Positions 15,371 through 24,628 of a stretch of DNA of 64,000 nucleotides are shown piece after piece; position 1 is the stretch's first letter; the number at the start of each line of letters is the position of its first letter. This stretch comes from Streptomyces niveus (GTDB lineage Bacteria > Actinomycetota > Actinomycetes > Streptomycetales > Streptomycetaceae). The position numbers and the translations under genes are program-made. The notes beneath the pieces were generated by a model, which was not told where the DNA came from, ran no database searches, and saw only the letters and a list, made by a program, of their open reading frames with translations. The stretch covers positions 61,009 to 125,008 of the forward strand of contig NZ_MDCR01000039.1 of NCBI RefSeq assembly GCF_001723055.1, in the 5' to 3' direction.

Positions 15371-15400
15371 GAGGACAAGAGAAGACAAGAGAAGACAAGG
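15371..15400. repeat. Three tandem decamers in the MoxR leader
   Basis: On the + strand GAGGACAAGA, GAAGACAAGA and GAAGACAAGG follow one another without gap. In the transcribed (-) direction this is a pyrimidine-rich CTTGTCTTCT repeat 38-67 bases upstream of the MoxR start codon. Function unknown. Confidence 0.85.
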
Positions 15401-15422
15401 GATGAGCGAACCCGCTCCCGCG

Positions 15423-16835
15423 TCAGCGGATGGACAGGTGGCGCGGATGCGAGCGGATCCCGAGAGGACGCCGGTCACGCGGCAGATTGCGCCCGGACCT
15501 CGGTCCCGGCCCGATCAGCCCCGCCCTGAACAGGCCGTAGACGACACGCCGCTCCGCGGCGGCCTCCAGCTCCTCCCGGAGAGCGCCGTCGCGCAGCAGC
15601 GCGTCGGGCCCCAACAGCCCCTCGACGACGGCCAGCGCGCCGGCCGCGTCGCCGTGATCGAGGCGTTCGCGCACGCCGGGGAGGCAGTCCGGACTCCGGT
15701 GCGCCTCGTCGATCGCCCGCAGACAGGCGAGCGGAGTCCCGGTCAGGGTGGCCAGCAACTCCTCCCGCCGGATCTCGACCGGGTCGTGGTCCAGCGGCGC
15801 CAGCACCCCGTCGACGAGACCGATCCGGTGCAGTGCTCCCCGGCACTCCACGACGCGTGGCTGCCCGGCCTGCTCCGGGATCCTCGACGGAGCGGCTGAC
15901 GGCGCGTACGAGGGTACGAGTGCCGAGGCGACCAGCGGGTGCAGCCGACCGACGTCGATCGCACCGGCGCGGAGCAGCTCCAGGTCGGGCAGCACCCACA
16001 CCGCCGCGTCGGGCAGGAGCGGCGGCGCGGGTGTGCCGCCGGCCTTGTCCGGTGGCGCGATCCGCAGTACGGGCGGCCCGAGGCCGCCTTCGTCAGCGAC
16101 CAGTTCCAGGTCCAGCCGGCGCCGGGCCCCGAGCCGTACGGTGAACGCACCGCCGGACCGGCCCCCGGCCCGGAGCAGGATCCCGGCCTCGTCGGCCCAC
16201 CGGTCCACGGCACAGTGGTGCCCCGACGGCAGCCGCTCCAGCACCGCCGCGTCCAGCACCGAACGCCCTTCGCCGCACGGGTGGTTGGCGCCCGCCCGTA
16301 CCGTCAGCTCGTCGGTCCTGCGCGCGTCCCACAGATGGCGGTGCAGATCGAGCCGGAACCGCCGGTCCGGACGGGGATGCGGATGACGGCGGGTGGCGTC
16401 GCCGGTGAGGGAGCCGTCCCACAGCGCGAGGCTGATCCGCTGACCGGCATCCGCCCAGGCGGGCGGAGTCCGGACCACGAGCTGCACCGGACCGTCCGCG
16501 CCGCCCTCGTAGCGGGCCAGCGCGACCGTCAGTCCCGGGCGCAGCAGACCGTCGGGAGCGATTCTCGGCAGGTGCCAGCGCAACAGATCGGGCGCCAAGT
16601 GGCGCAGATCGGCCCGGAGTCGGGCCGCGAGTTCGGAGCCGTGCGTACGCGCCACGGCGCGCGGATCGAAATCGATGTCGATGCCTGCGGCGGCACACGC
16701 CCCCGCCCAGTCGCCGGCTCCGCGGCGGGCGGTCGCAGTCTCGATCATGGACGGCGGCACGGCGAACTCACGCACGCGCGGCCAGAAGGAAAGGCGGGAG
16801 GAGCGGGAAATCCCGTTCGCGGTCTCAGTGAGCAT
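15423..16835 (-). CDS. Unrecognised protein, first gene of the MoxR/VWA operon
   Basis: 470 residues from ATG 16835, which has AAGGTGA six bases upstream; a GTG at 16841 is too close to that site. It is soluble with no signal peptide or membrane segment, rich in Arg and Leu, and I know no family name. Visible patterns are a helical N-terminal third (HGSELAARLRADLRHLAPD), a beta-rich middle with several LDLE/VRLG strands, and a helical C-terminal third (GDAAGALAVVEGLLGPDALL). It shares strand and probably transcript with MoxR and the VWA/HExxH protein. A substrate, adaptor or third component of that module is the natural guess from context. Confidence 0.75.
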   Translation of the reverse strand: MLTETANGISRSSRLSFWPRVREFAVPPSMIETATARRGAGDWAGACAAAGIDIDFDPRAVARTHGSELAARLRADLRHLAPDLLRWHLPRIAPDGLLRPGLTVALARYEGGADGPVQLVVRTPPAWADAGQRISLALWDGSLTGDATRRHPHPRPDRRFRLDLHRHLWDARRTDELTVRAGANHPCGEGRSVLDAAVLERLPSGHHCAVDRWADEAGILLRAGGRSGGAFTVRLGARRRLDLELVADEGGLGPPVLRIAPPDKAGGTPAPPLLPDAAVWVLPDLELLRAGAIDVGRLHPLVASALVPSYAPSAAPSRIPEQAGQPRVVECRGALHRIGLVDGVLAPLDHDPVEIRREELLATLTGTPLACLRAIDEAHRSPDCLPGVRERLDHGDAAGALAVVEGLLGPDALLRDGALREELEAAAERRVVYGLFRAGLIGPGPRSGRNLPRDRRPLGIRSHPRHLSIR

Positions 16836-16974
16836 CAGCACTCACCTTGCGCGGACGGGTCCCCCAATCTGCGAGAGGAGAAGGTAGTCATCGCGGTGAC
16901 CATAGCGCTCCCGGCCCCGATCTGCCAGATCGATATCCCCGGGCGCCGGACGGGCTCATGACCGCCGGACGGTC

Positions 16975-17865
16975 TCACGACGGCCGGGCACCCGCCAGCC
17001 GGCCGCGCAGCCGGGCCGCGTCCATGGCGGGCGGCAGGCCGTAGGCGCGCCGGTACTCCCGGTTGAACTGTGTCGCGCTCACATACCCGACCGCCTCGGC
17101 GACCAGCGCCGCCGTGGTGTCACCGGCGACCAACTGCCGCCGTGCCTCCTGCAGTCGGAGCTGTTTCTGGAAACGCAGCGGGCTCATACCGGTGGCGGCC
17201 TTGAAGCGACGGTGGAGGGTGGCGGTGCTCATGTGCGCCACCGCCGCGATCGTGTCGACGCTCAGCGGCTCGGTGAAGTGCGCGGCGATCCACGCGGCAG
17301 CCGTGCGCACCCGGGCCGTGGCGGAGTCGGCCGCCGTGAACTGACGCAGGCCCGGCCCGAGCGGGCTGCCCAGCAGCCGGTAGAGGATCTCGGCCTCGAA
17401 CCGGGCCGCGAGCGGGCGGATGTCGTCCGGGGTGTCCAGCAGCCGTACCCACCGGGTGACGGCGTCGACGATCTCCGGTGTCATCGGGGCGGTGATCCGC
17501 CCACCGGGACCGGGCGGCGTACGGGGCTCATCGCCGTCCAGTTCCAGCAGCAGACCGGTGAGTGCCCGCCCGTCGAGCCGTAGCACCGCGGAGCGGTACG
17601 GCACCTCGTCGAACAAGGCCGTGACCGGCAGCACGAGCGGATTGAAGAACATCTCGCCCCGCCCGGTCCCCCAACTCCGCTCGCCGGCGGTGGCCCTCTT
17701 CGACCCCTCGGCGACGAAGCAGATCATCGGCTCGTACAGCACGTCGGTGGGCGCGAGAGGCTCGTCGATCGCCACGAGGACCTGATGCGGCACGGCGCTG
17801 TCGTGCCAGAGGCTGTCGGCGTGCCGGGCCACGACCGCCGCGAGCTGGTCCAGCTGATCTCGCAT
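16975..17865 (-). CDS. AraC-family transcriptional regulator
   Basis: 296 residues from ATG 17865 with AAGGAG eight bases upstream; a longer start at 17916 lacks a ribosome site. The N-terminal half matches the AraC_N (PF06719-like) cupin domain (EPMICFVAEGSKRATAG, FFNPLVLPVTALF). The C-terminal half has the double helix-turn-helix: IAAVAHMSTATLHRRFK and VAEAVGYVSATQFNREYRR. Such regulators commonly activate a divergent oxidoreductase; here an aldo/keto reductase starts 86 bases away on the other strand. The inducer is not evident. Confidence 0.9.
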   Translation of the reverse strand: MRDQLDQLAAVVARHADSLWHDSAVPHQVLVAIDEPLAPTDVLYEPMICFVAEGSKRATAGERSWGTGRGEMFFNPLVLPVTALFDEVPYRSAVLRLDGRALTGLLLELDGDEPRTPPGPGGRITAPMTPEIVDAVTRWVRLLDTPDDIRPLAARFEAEILYRLLGSPLGPGLRQFTAADSATARVRTAAAWIAAHFTEPLSVDTIAAVAHMSTATLHRRFKAATGMSPLRFQKQLRLQEARRQLVAGDTTAALVAEAVGYVSATQFNREYRRAYGLPPAMDAARLRGRLAGARPS

Positions 17866-17882
17866 GGAGTGCTCCTTGGTGA

Positions 17883-18959
<1,077 letters not shown>

Positions 18960-18968
18960 CACCCGCCC

Positions 18969-18993
18969 CTGGTCACCGGGGGACGGTGACCAG
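18969..18993 (+). terminator. Stem-loop after aldo/keto reductase
   Basis: Perfect 9-bp arms CTGGTCACC (18969-18977) and GGTGACCAG (18985-18993) with a 7-base loop, ten bases after the reductase stop. There is no U-tract, which is normal for high-GC actinomycete terminators. Confidence 0.75.
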
Positions 18994-19007
18994 GACGCGG
19001 CCGTGAC

Positions 19008-19027
19008 CCCCGGCGTCGACGCCGGGG
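19008..19027. repeat. 20-bp perfect palindrome downstream of the terminator
   Basis: CCCCGGCGTCGACGCCGGGG is fully self-complementary. It lies fifteen bases beyond the reductase terminator and fourteen bases before a candidate promoter for the GH114 gene. It could be a second terminator or an operator. Confidence 0.7.
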
Positions 19028-19040
19028 ACCTCCCGCTCTG

Positions 19041-19070
19041 TTGACACGAAGGAGGTCCGCTCGCTTTACT
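19041..19070 (+). promoter_or_regulatory. Candidate sigma-70-type promoter for the GH114 gene
   Basis: A perfect -35 TTGACA at 19041-19046 is followed after 18 bases by TTTACT (19065-19070), four of six matches to the -10 consensus. It would give a leader of roughly 155 bases before the GTG at 19234. The rest of the 274-base gap holds no gene I can support. Confidence 0.45.
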
Positions 19071-19233
19071 CCTCGCAACGCCGCAGCTGAGCGAGCAGAG
19101 CTGAGCACACGGCGCCAGAGGTACGCCTAGCCGGTGGACGGGCCCATGGGAGCCCGCAAGCCCGGACAGTGTCGCCAGGATCACTCCAGGGTCCGAGGCG
19201 GGGACGTACCCTCCATGTTTCTGGAGCTCGACT

Positions 19234-20052
19234 GTGAGCATCACACGTGTCCGTACCCGCCGGTTCCTCACCGGGGTGGCGGGCCTCACGGCAGCGTTGA
19301 TCACCCCCCTCCTCGCCTCGTCCTCCGCGGGCGCGTCGGCCGCCGCGCCCCTCCCGCCGGTCCACGCCGGATTCGACTACCAGATCGGCGGCGGGTACAC
19401 GCCGCCCGCCGGGGTGAGCGTGGTCAGCCGTGACCGCGAGGACTCCCCGGCGCCCGGCCTCTACAACATCTGTTACGTCAACGCCTTCCAGGTCCAGCCC
19501 GACGAACTGGACGAGTGGGCGCCCGACCTCCTGCTCCGCGACGCCAACGGCGACGTCATCATCGACGAGGAGTGGGACGAGGCCATCCTGGACGTCAGCA
19601 CCCCGGCCAAGCGGGACCGTATCGCCGCCAAGGTGAACGGCTGGATCGACGGCTGCGCGAGCAGCGGCTTCCAGGCCGTGGAGCCCGACAACTACGACAG
19701 TTACGAGCGCAGCCGGGGCCAGTTCGGCTCCGCCGCCGCCAGGGAGTTCATCACCCTCCTCTCCCGGCACGCGCACGACAAGGGCCTGGCGATCGGTCAG
19801 AAGAACACCGCCGACCTCGCCGAGTTCCGCGACGACACCGGGCTCGACTTCGCCATCGTCGAGGAGTGCGGGGAGTACGAGGAGTGCGACTCCTTCACCG
19901 AGTACTTCGGTGACAACGTGATCGTCATCGAGTACACGGCGGGCGGACTCGCGACCGCGTGCGAGGGCTGGGGGGACCGGCTCAGCATCGTCCGCCGCGA
20001 CCTCGACGTCCGGCCCGCCGGCAGCAGCGGCTACCTCCGCCAGACCTGCTGA
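19234..20052 (+). CDS. Secreted glycoside hydrolase family 114 protein (endo-alpha-1,4-polygalactosaminidase-like)
   Basis: 272 residues from GTG 19234, with GGAG seven bases upstream. The N-terminus has a secretion signal: basic TRVRTRRF, hydrophobic core, and a likely AXA cleavage site (GASAAAP) near residue 35-38. The mature domain shows the TIM-barrel pattern of GH114: PVHAGFDYQIGG, ICYVNAFQ, VEPDNYDSY, GLAIGQKNTADL and FAIVEECGEYEEC. The acidic residues in VEPDN and VEEC are likely catalytic. Characterised relatives cut alpha-1,4-linked galactosamine polymers. It lies 174 bases upstream of a sugar ABC transporter and GH4 operon on the same strand, suggesting that it feeds that system (inference). 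Confidence 0.85.
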   Translation: MSITRVRTRRFLTGVAGLTAALITPLLASSSAGASAAAPLPPVHAGFDYQIGGGYTPPAGVSVVSRDREDSPAPGLYNICYVNAFQVQPDELDEWAPDLLLRDANGDVIIDEEWDEAILDVSTPAKRDRIAAKVNGWIDGCASSGFQAVEPDNYDSYERSRGQFGSAAAREFITLLSRHAHDKGLAIGQKNTADLAEFRDDTGLDFAIVEECGEYEECDSFTEYFGDNVIVIEYTAGGLATACEGWGDRLSIVRRDLDVRPAGSSGYLRQTC

Positions 20053-20097
20053 CCTCCTGCTCGTCAGCCCTTCCACGAAGGGCAGTTCACCCGGCCC

Positions 20098-20129
20098 GGT
20101 GCGGCGCCGCCGTACGCGGCGACCGCACC
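20098..20129 (+). terminator. Stem-loop between GH114 and transporter operon
   Basis: Arms GGTGCGG (20098-20104) and CCGCACC (20123-20129) enclose a second small stem GCCGC/GCGGC. It starts 45 bases after the GH114 stop and about 100 bases before the binding-protein start. Termination or partial read-through are both possible. Confidence 0.5.
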
Positions 20130-20226
20130 CCGGCCGGGCCCCGACTCTTCCCCCTCGCCCGGAGCGCTGTCGCCGTCGCGCCCGCCGTGGTGCCGGGAGC
20201 ACGACGTACGAAGCACGGAGGTTCAC

Positions 20227-21570
20227 ATGGCCGTCGACCGCCGCAACCCGCCCCGCGTACCGCCCCGCCTGTCCCGGCGCGGCCTCCTGCGCCGGGGCTC
20301 CGGACTCGCGCTCGCCGCCGCCGCGTCGGCCACGGCGGCCGGCTGCGCCGGGGGCGCCTCCGACGGCGTCGGCGCCGACGGACGGGTCACGGTCGAGCTG
20401 TGGCACGGGCAGACCGACACCGGCCGCGCGGCGATCGAAGCACTGGTCAAGGACTTCAACCGGACCCATCCCACGATCCGCGTCGACCCCGGCGGCGGCG
20501 TCCTCTCCGACGCCATGCTCCAGAAGATCACCGCCGCGCTCGCGTCCGGTTCCTTCCCCGACATCGCGTACATCTTCGGTTCGGACCTCGCCAGCGTCGC
20601 CCGCAGCCCCTCCGTGGTGGACCTGTCCGAGACGGTCCGCTCCGGACCCACCCCGTGGAGCGACTACTGGGCGCCGGCGCGCGAGGCCGTCACCGTCAAC
20701 GGCCAGGTACGGGCGGCCCCCGCCCTCCTCGACTCGCTCGCCGTCGTCTGCGACAAGAAGATCTTCCGCGAGGCCGGTCTGCCCCTGCCCCGAGCCGGCT
20801 GGACCTGGCAGGAGTTCACCGACACGGCCGCCCGTCTCACCGACCGGAAGCGGGGCGTCTTCGGCACCGGCTGGCCGGGAGTGGGGGACGAGGACACCGT
20901 GTGGCGGCTGTGGCCCATGGTGTGGGACCTGGGCGGTGACGTCGTCGCGCCGGACGGACGGTCGATCGGCTTCGCCAAGACCGGCGTACGGGCACTGGAG
21001 ACCGTCGAGGCGCTGGCGCGGGCGAAGAGCGTGTACGTCGACCCCAAGCCCGGCAGCGAGCAGATGTACCAGGTCTTCCTCTCCGGACGCATGGGCATGG
21101 TCGTCACCGGACCCTGGCAGCTCCCCGACATCCGTGACGCGGGAATCGACTACCACGTCGTCCCGCTCCCCAGCTACAGCCGCAAGCCGATCACCATCTC
21201 CGGACCCGACACCTGGACCGTCTTCGACAACGGCCCGGCCCGCGTGCGGGCCGCCCGTACCTTCGTGACCTGGCTGGCCCAGCCCGCCCAGGACGTCCGC
21301 TGGGACATCCAGGCAGGCAGCCTGCCGCTCAGCCGGCCGACCCAGGCGCTGCCCGCCTGGCGGGCCCAGGACGAGAAGACGGAAGGTCTCGCGGTGTTCA
21401 CGCGGGCGCTGGAGACCGCGCGCGTACGGCCCGTCCACCCCGCGTATCCGCAGATCTCGCAGGCACTCGGCCAGGCGATCGCCGCCGTACTGCTCGGCAG
21501 ATCCAGCCCCGCCGACGCACTGCGCCGATGTGCCCGTACGGCCGACGCCGCGCTGCTCATCCCGCGCTGA
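20227..21570 (+). CDS. Sugar ABC transporter substrate-binding lipoprotein
   Basis: 447 residues. The signal sequence combines a twin-arginine-like SRRGLLRRG with a lipobox ending TAAGC (Cys about residue 40), so the protein is a lipoprotein probably exported by Tat. The mature part is a family 1 solute-binding protein: VTVELWHGQTD at the start, FPDIAYIFGSD and the hinge region GVFGTGWPG later. It binds an oligosaccharide and passes it to the two downstream permeases. Thirteen bases separate its stop from the next start. The ligand is unknown, and the GH114/GH4 neighbours point to an alpha-linked sugar. Confidence 0.93.
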   Translation: MAVDRRNPPRVPPRLSRRGLLRRGSGLALAAAASATAAGCAGGASDGVGADGRVTVELWHGQTDTGRAAIEALVKDFNRTHPTIRVDPGGGVLSDAMLQKITAALASGSFPDIAYIFGSDLASVARSPSVVDLSETVRSGPTPWSDYWAPAREAVTVNGQVRAAPALLDSLAVVCDKKIFREAGLPLPRAGWTWQEFTDTAARLTDRKRGVFGTGWPGVGDEDTVWRLWPMVWDLGGDVVAPDGRSIGFAKTGVRALETVEALARAKSVYVDPKPGSEQMYQVFLSGRMGMVVTGPWQLPDIRDAGIDYHVVPLPSYSRKPITISGPDTWTVFDNGPARVRAARTFVTWLAQPAQDVRWDIQAGSLPLSRPTQALPAWRAQDEKTEGLAVFTRALETARVRPVHPAYPQISQALGQAIAAVLLGRSSPADALRRCARTADAALLIPR

Positions 21571-21582
21571 GGAGAAACCACC

Positions 21583-22629
21583 ATGCCGAGACTGCCCACA
21601 CCACTCACGCTCCCGGCGGGGGACGCACGCGAGGACGGACAACAGGACCACGGCCAGGACCGGGACCGGGCGGACCACGCCGCCGGTGCGGGCGAGCGAG
21701 AGCCCGGCCGGCGCCGCCGCTCACCGCTGCGCCGCGGCGAGACCGCGACCGCCTGGGCGTTCATCACGCCCGCCGTCCTGATCATCCTCGGGCTGAGCGT
21801 CATCCCCGTCGCCTGGTCGGTCCTGCTCTCCTTCCAGGCGTCCGACCTGGTCACCCCCAGCCGCTGGGTGGGACTCGACAACTACCGCGCGCTCAGCCAG
21901 GACCCCAACTTCAGCCAGGCCGTGCGCAACACCCTGCTCTACACGGTGCTGTACGTCCCGCTGAGCATCGGCATCGGGCTGGCGCTCGCCCTCGTACTGA
22001 ACAGGCGCATCCGGCTCGTGGGGCTCTACCGGACCCTGATCTTCGTGCCGTTCGTCGTCTCGGCCACGGCCCAGGGCGTGCTGTTCTCCTTCATCCTCGA
22101 CCCCGAGTTCGGCGCCGCCAACTCCGTACTGAACACGCTCGGCATCTCCCCGCAGGGCTTCCTCACCGACCCCGGCCAGGCCCTGCTCGTCCTGGTCGCG
22201 ATCTCGCTGTGGAGCGGCACCGGCTTCTGCGTCGTGGTCTGTCTGGCCGCGCTCCAGGACGTCCAGCCGTCCCTGATCGAGGCGGCGCGCCTCGACGGCG
22301 CGGGACGGTGGCAGCTCCTGAGGCACGTCACCCTGCCCGCCATGACACCGGTGAGCGTGTTCCTGCTGGTGTGGCAGACCATCAACGCGCTCCAGGTCTT
22401 CGACCTGGTGTACGTGACGACCAAGGGCGGGCCGCTCGGGTCCACCACCGTGATCGTCTACTTCATCTGGGAGCAGGCGTTCAAGAACTTCACCGCCGGC
22501 TACGGCGCGGCGGCGGCCTACGTGCTCGCGGTCGCGCTGGGCCTGGTCACCGTCGGCCTGCGGCTGGTCCGGGGCCGTGAACAGCGGCGCTCGGCCCGCC
22601 CCGTACGCCTCGAAGGAGCCGGCAAATGA
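21583..22629 (+). CDS. Sugar ABC transporter permease, MalF type
   Basis: 348 residues with a long hydrophilic, charged N-terminal extension of about 50 residues before the first membrane span (WAFITPAVLIILGLSVIPV). Six spans are visible. The EAA loop is IEAARLDGAGRWQLLRHVTL. The stop TGA overlaps the ATG of the MalG-type gene. GAGGAGA precedes the start. It forms the channel with the following subunit; no ATPase gene is present in the cluster, so a shared ATPase such as MsiK is expected (inference). Confidence 0.93.
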   Translation: MPRLPTPLTLPAGDAREDGQQDHGQDRDRADHAAGAGEREPGRRRRSPLRRGETATAWAFITPAVLIILGLSVIPVAWSVLLSFQASDLVTPSRWVGLDNYRALSQDPNFSQAVRNTLLYTVLYVPLSIGIGLALALVLNRRIRLVGLYRTLIFVPFVVSATAQGVLFSFILDPEFGAANSVLNTLGISPQGFLTDPGQALLVLVAISLWSGTGFCVVVCLAALQDVQPSLIEAARLDGAGRWQLLRHVTLPAMTPVSVFLLVWQTINALQVFDLVYVTTKGGPLGSTTVIVYFIWEQAFKNFTAGYGAAAAYVLAVALGLVTVGLRLVRGREQRRSARPVRLEGAGK

Positions 22630-23519
22630 CGGTCACCACCGCACCGGTCGCCACCTCACCGGCCACCCCACCGGTCGCCACGCCGCCCCGGCGCCGGGGG
22701 CTCGCCCGGCTGCCGCTCAGCGCCTGGCATCTGCTGCTCGCGCCGCTCGCACTGGTCTTCGCGGTCCCGCTGGTCTGGCTGGTGCTCAGCTCCGTGATGA
22801 GCGACGCCGAGATCAACCGCTTCCCGCCCGCCCTGTGGCCCTCGGGCATCGACCTCGGCGGCTACCGCTACGTCCTCGGCAACGCCATGTTCCCCCGCTG
22901 GTTCGCCAACTCGCTGATCGTGTCGGTCGTCGCGGTCGCGTCCAACCTGCTGTTCGGCGCACTCGGCGGATATGCCTTCGCCCGGATGCGGTTCGCCGGG
23001 TCCCGGCTGCTGATGGGGCTGATGCTCGCCACGATGGCGATCCCGTTCCAGCTCACGATGGTCCCGACCTTCCTCGTCATGAAGCGCCTCGGCCTCATCG
23101 ACACCCTGGGCGCGCTGATCGTGCCCTCGCTCGTCACCCCGTTCGCGGTCTTCCTGCTGCGGCAGTTCTTCCTCTCGCTGCCCAGGGAACTGGAGGAGGC
23201 AGCGTGGATGGACGGCTGCTCCCGGCTGCGGGTGCTGTTCCTCATCGTCCTGCCGATGTCGCGGCCCGCGCTGAGCACCGTGGCGGTGCTGACCTTCCTG
23301 ACCACCTGGAACGACCTCACCTGGCCGCTGATCGCCATCAACCACGACACGCAGTACACGTTGCAGCTCGGACTGACGACCTTCCAGGGGCAGCACCACA
23401 CCAAGTGGGCGGCCGTCATGGCGGGCAACGTGATCACCGTGCTGCCGGTGCTGATCGCGTTCCTCGTGGCGCAGAAGTCGTTCATCCAGTCCATCACCTC
23501 CTCCGGGCTCAAGGGATGA
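22626..23519 (+). CDS. Sugar ABC transporter permease, MalG type
   Basis: 297 residues, coupled to the MalF-type gene by ATGA. The N-terminal 30 residues are a Thr/Pro/Ala-rich tail (APVATSPATPPVATPP), after which six membrane spans follow. The EAA-type loop reads LEEAAWMDGCSRLRVLFLIV and the C-terminus ends SSGLKG as usual. Second channel subunit of the CUT1-class importer. The sugar kinase follows directly, either overlapping by ATGA (ATG 23516) or 56 bases later (ATG 23576). Confidence 0.93.
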   Translation: MTVTTAPVATSPATPPVATPPRRRGLARLPLSAWHLLLAPLALVFAVPLVWLVLSSVMSDAEINRFPPALWPSGIDLGGYRYVLGNAMFPRWFANSLIVSVVAVASNLLFGALGGYAFARMRFAGSRLLMGLMLATMAIPFQLTMVPTFLVMKRLGLIDTLGALIVPSLVTPFAVFLLRQFFLSLPRELEEAAWMDGCSRLRVLFLIVLPMSRPALSTVAVLTFLTTWNDLTWPLIAINHDTQYTLQLGLTTFQGQHHTKWAAVMAGNVITVLPVLIAFLVAQKSFIQSITSSGLKG

Positions 23520-23575
23520 GACCGGACCACCTCGCCCATCTCTCCTCACGTCGCCGTGTACTCCAGGGAAGCCGG

Positions 23576-24628
23576 ATGCCGCACAACCCGCCCAACTCCC
23601 ACGCCTCGCCCCATGCCCGCGCCTTCGACCTTCTCGTCGTCGGGGACGTCAACCCCGACATCGTCGTCGGACCACTCGACGCGCCCCTCGCCTTCGGCCA
23701 GCGCGAACAACTCGTCGACAGCGGGCTGCTGACACTCGGCGGCTCCGCCGCGATCATGGCGTGCGGCGCCGCCCGGCTCGGGCTGAAGGTCGCCTTCGCC
23801 GGCCGCGTCGGGGACGACGAGGCCGGCAGGTTCGTCGTCGCGGCCCTGGCCGCGCGGGGCGTCGACACCAGTGCTGTACGGACCGACCCGGCCCTGTCGA
23901 CCCCGCTGACCGTCGTGGTGACACGCGGCGACGGCGACCGTACGATCCTCACCGCGCCCGGCACCCTCGCCGCCACCCGCGCCGACGACGTACCCGACGC
24001 GCTGCTCGGCGACTGCCGCCATGTGCACGCCGCCTCCTACTTCCTGATGCCGTACCTGGCCCGCGCGCTGCCCGGCCTGTTCCGTACGGCGCACGACCGG
24101 GGCGTCACCACCTCGCTCGACACCAACGACGACCCGGCGGGCACCTGGGACAAGGACGGCTCGCGGGGGCTCGGCGCGCTGCTCGCCGTCACCGACATCC
24201 TGCTGCCCAATGCCCGGGAGGCCCGCGCGCTCGCCGGGCTGCCCGAGGACGCGCCCCTCGACACCGTCGCGGGCCAACTCGCCGCGCGTGGACCGCTGGT
24301 GGTCGTCAAGGACGGCGCCGACGGAGCCCTCGCCCACAACGGCCGCTCCGCGGTCCGTACCTCCGGCATCCCCGCCCGCCCGCTCGACACGGTCGGCGCG
24401 GGCGACAGCTTCGACGCCGGCTTCGTCGCCGCCGTCCTGGCCGGACACTCGACCGCCGACGCGCTCGAACTCGCCGCGGTCTGCGGCGCGTTGTCCACCC
24501 GCGCCTACGGAGGCACGCCCGCCCAGCCCACCTGGGACGAGGCCCATGAAGCCCACCAGACCCATGGAGCGCCCGCCGCCGACGCGGCCCGCACCACCAC
24601 CCATCGCAACGGAGCCACCCTCGCATGA
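23576..24628 (+). CDS. PfkB-family carbohydrate kinase
   Basis: 350 residues from ATG 23576, chosen for the AGGGA seven bases upstream. An in-frame ATG at 23516 overlapping the permease stop would add 20 residues. PfkB hallmarks: FDLLVVGDVNPDIVVG at the start, GGSAAIMACGAARLG (signature 1 region), and DTVGAGDSFDAGFVAA with the catalytic Asp and anion hole GAGD (signature 2). It phosphorylates a sugar released in the cytoplasm, probably the product of the coupled GH4 enzyme; the exact sugar is unknown. Stop overlaps the GH4 start as ATGA. Confidence 0.9.
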   Translation: MPHNPPNSHASPHARAFDLLVVGDVNPDIVVGPLDAPLAFGQREQLVDSGLLTLGGSAAIMACGAARLGLKVAFAGRVGDDEAGRFVVAALAARGVDTSAVRTDPALSTPLTVVVTRGDGDRTILTAPGTLAATRADDVPDALLGDCRHVHAASYFLMPYLARALPGLFRTAHDRGVTTSLDTNDDPAGTWDKDGSRGLGALLAVTDILLPNAREARALAGLPEDAPLDTVAGQLAARGPLVVVKDGADGALAHNGRSAVRTSGIPARPLDTVGAGDSFDAGFVAAVLAGHSTADALELAAVCGALSTRAYGGTPAQPTWDEAHEAHQTHGAPAADAARTTTHRNGATLA

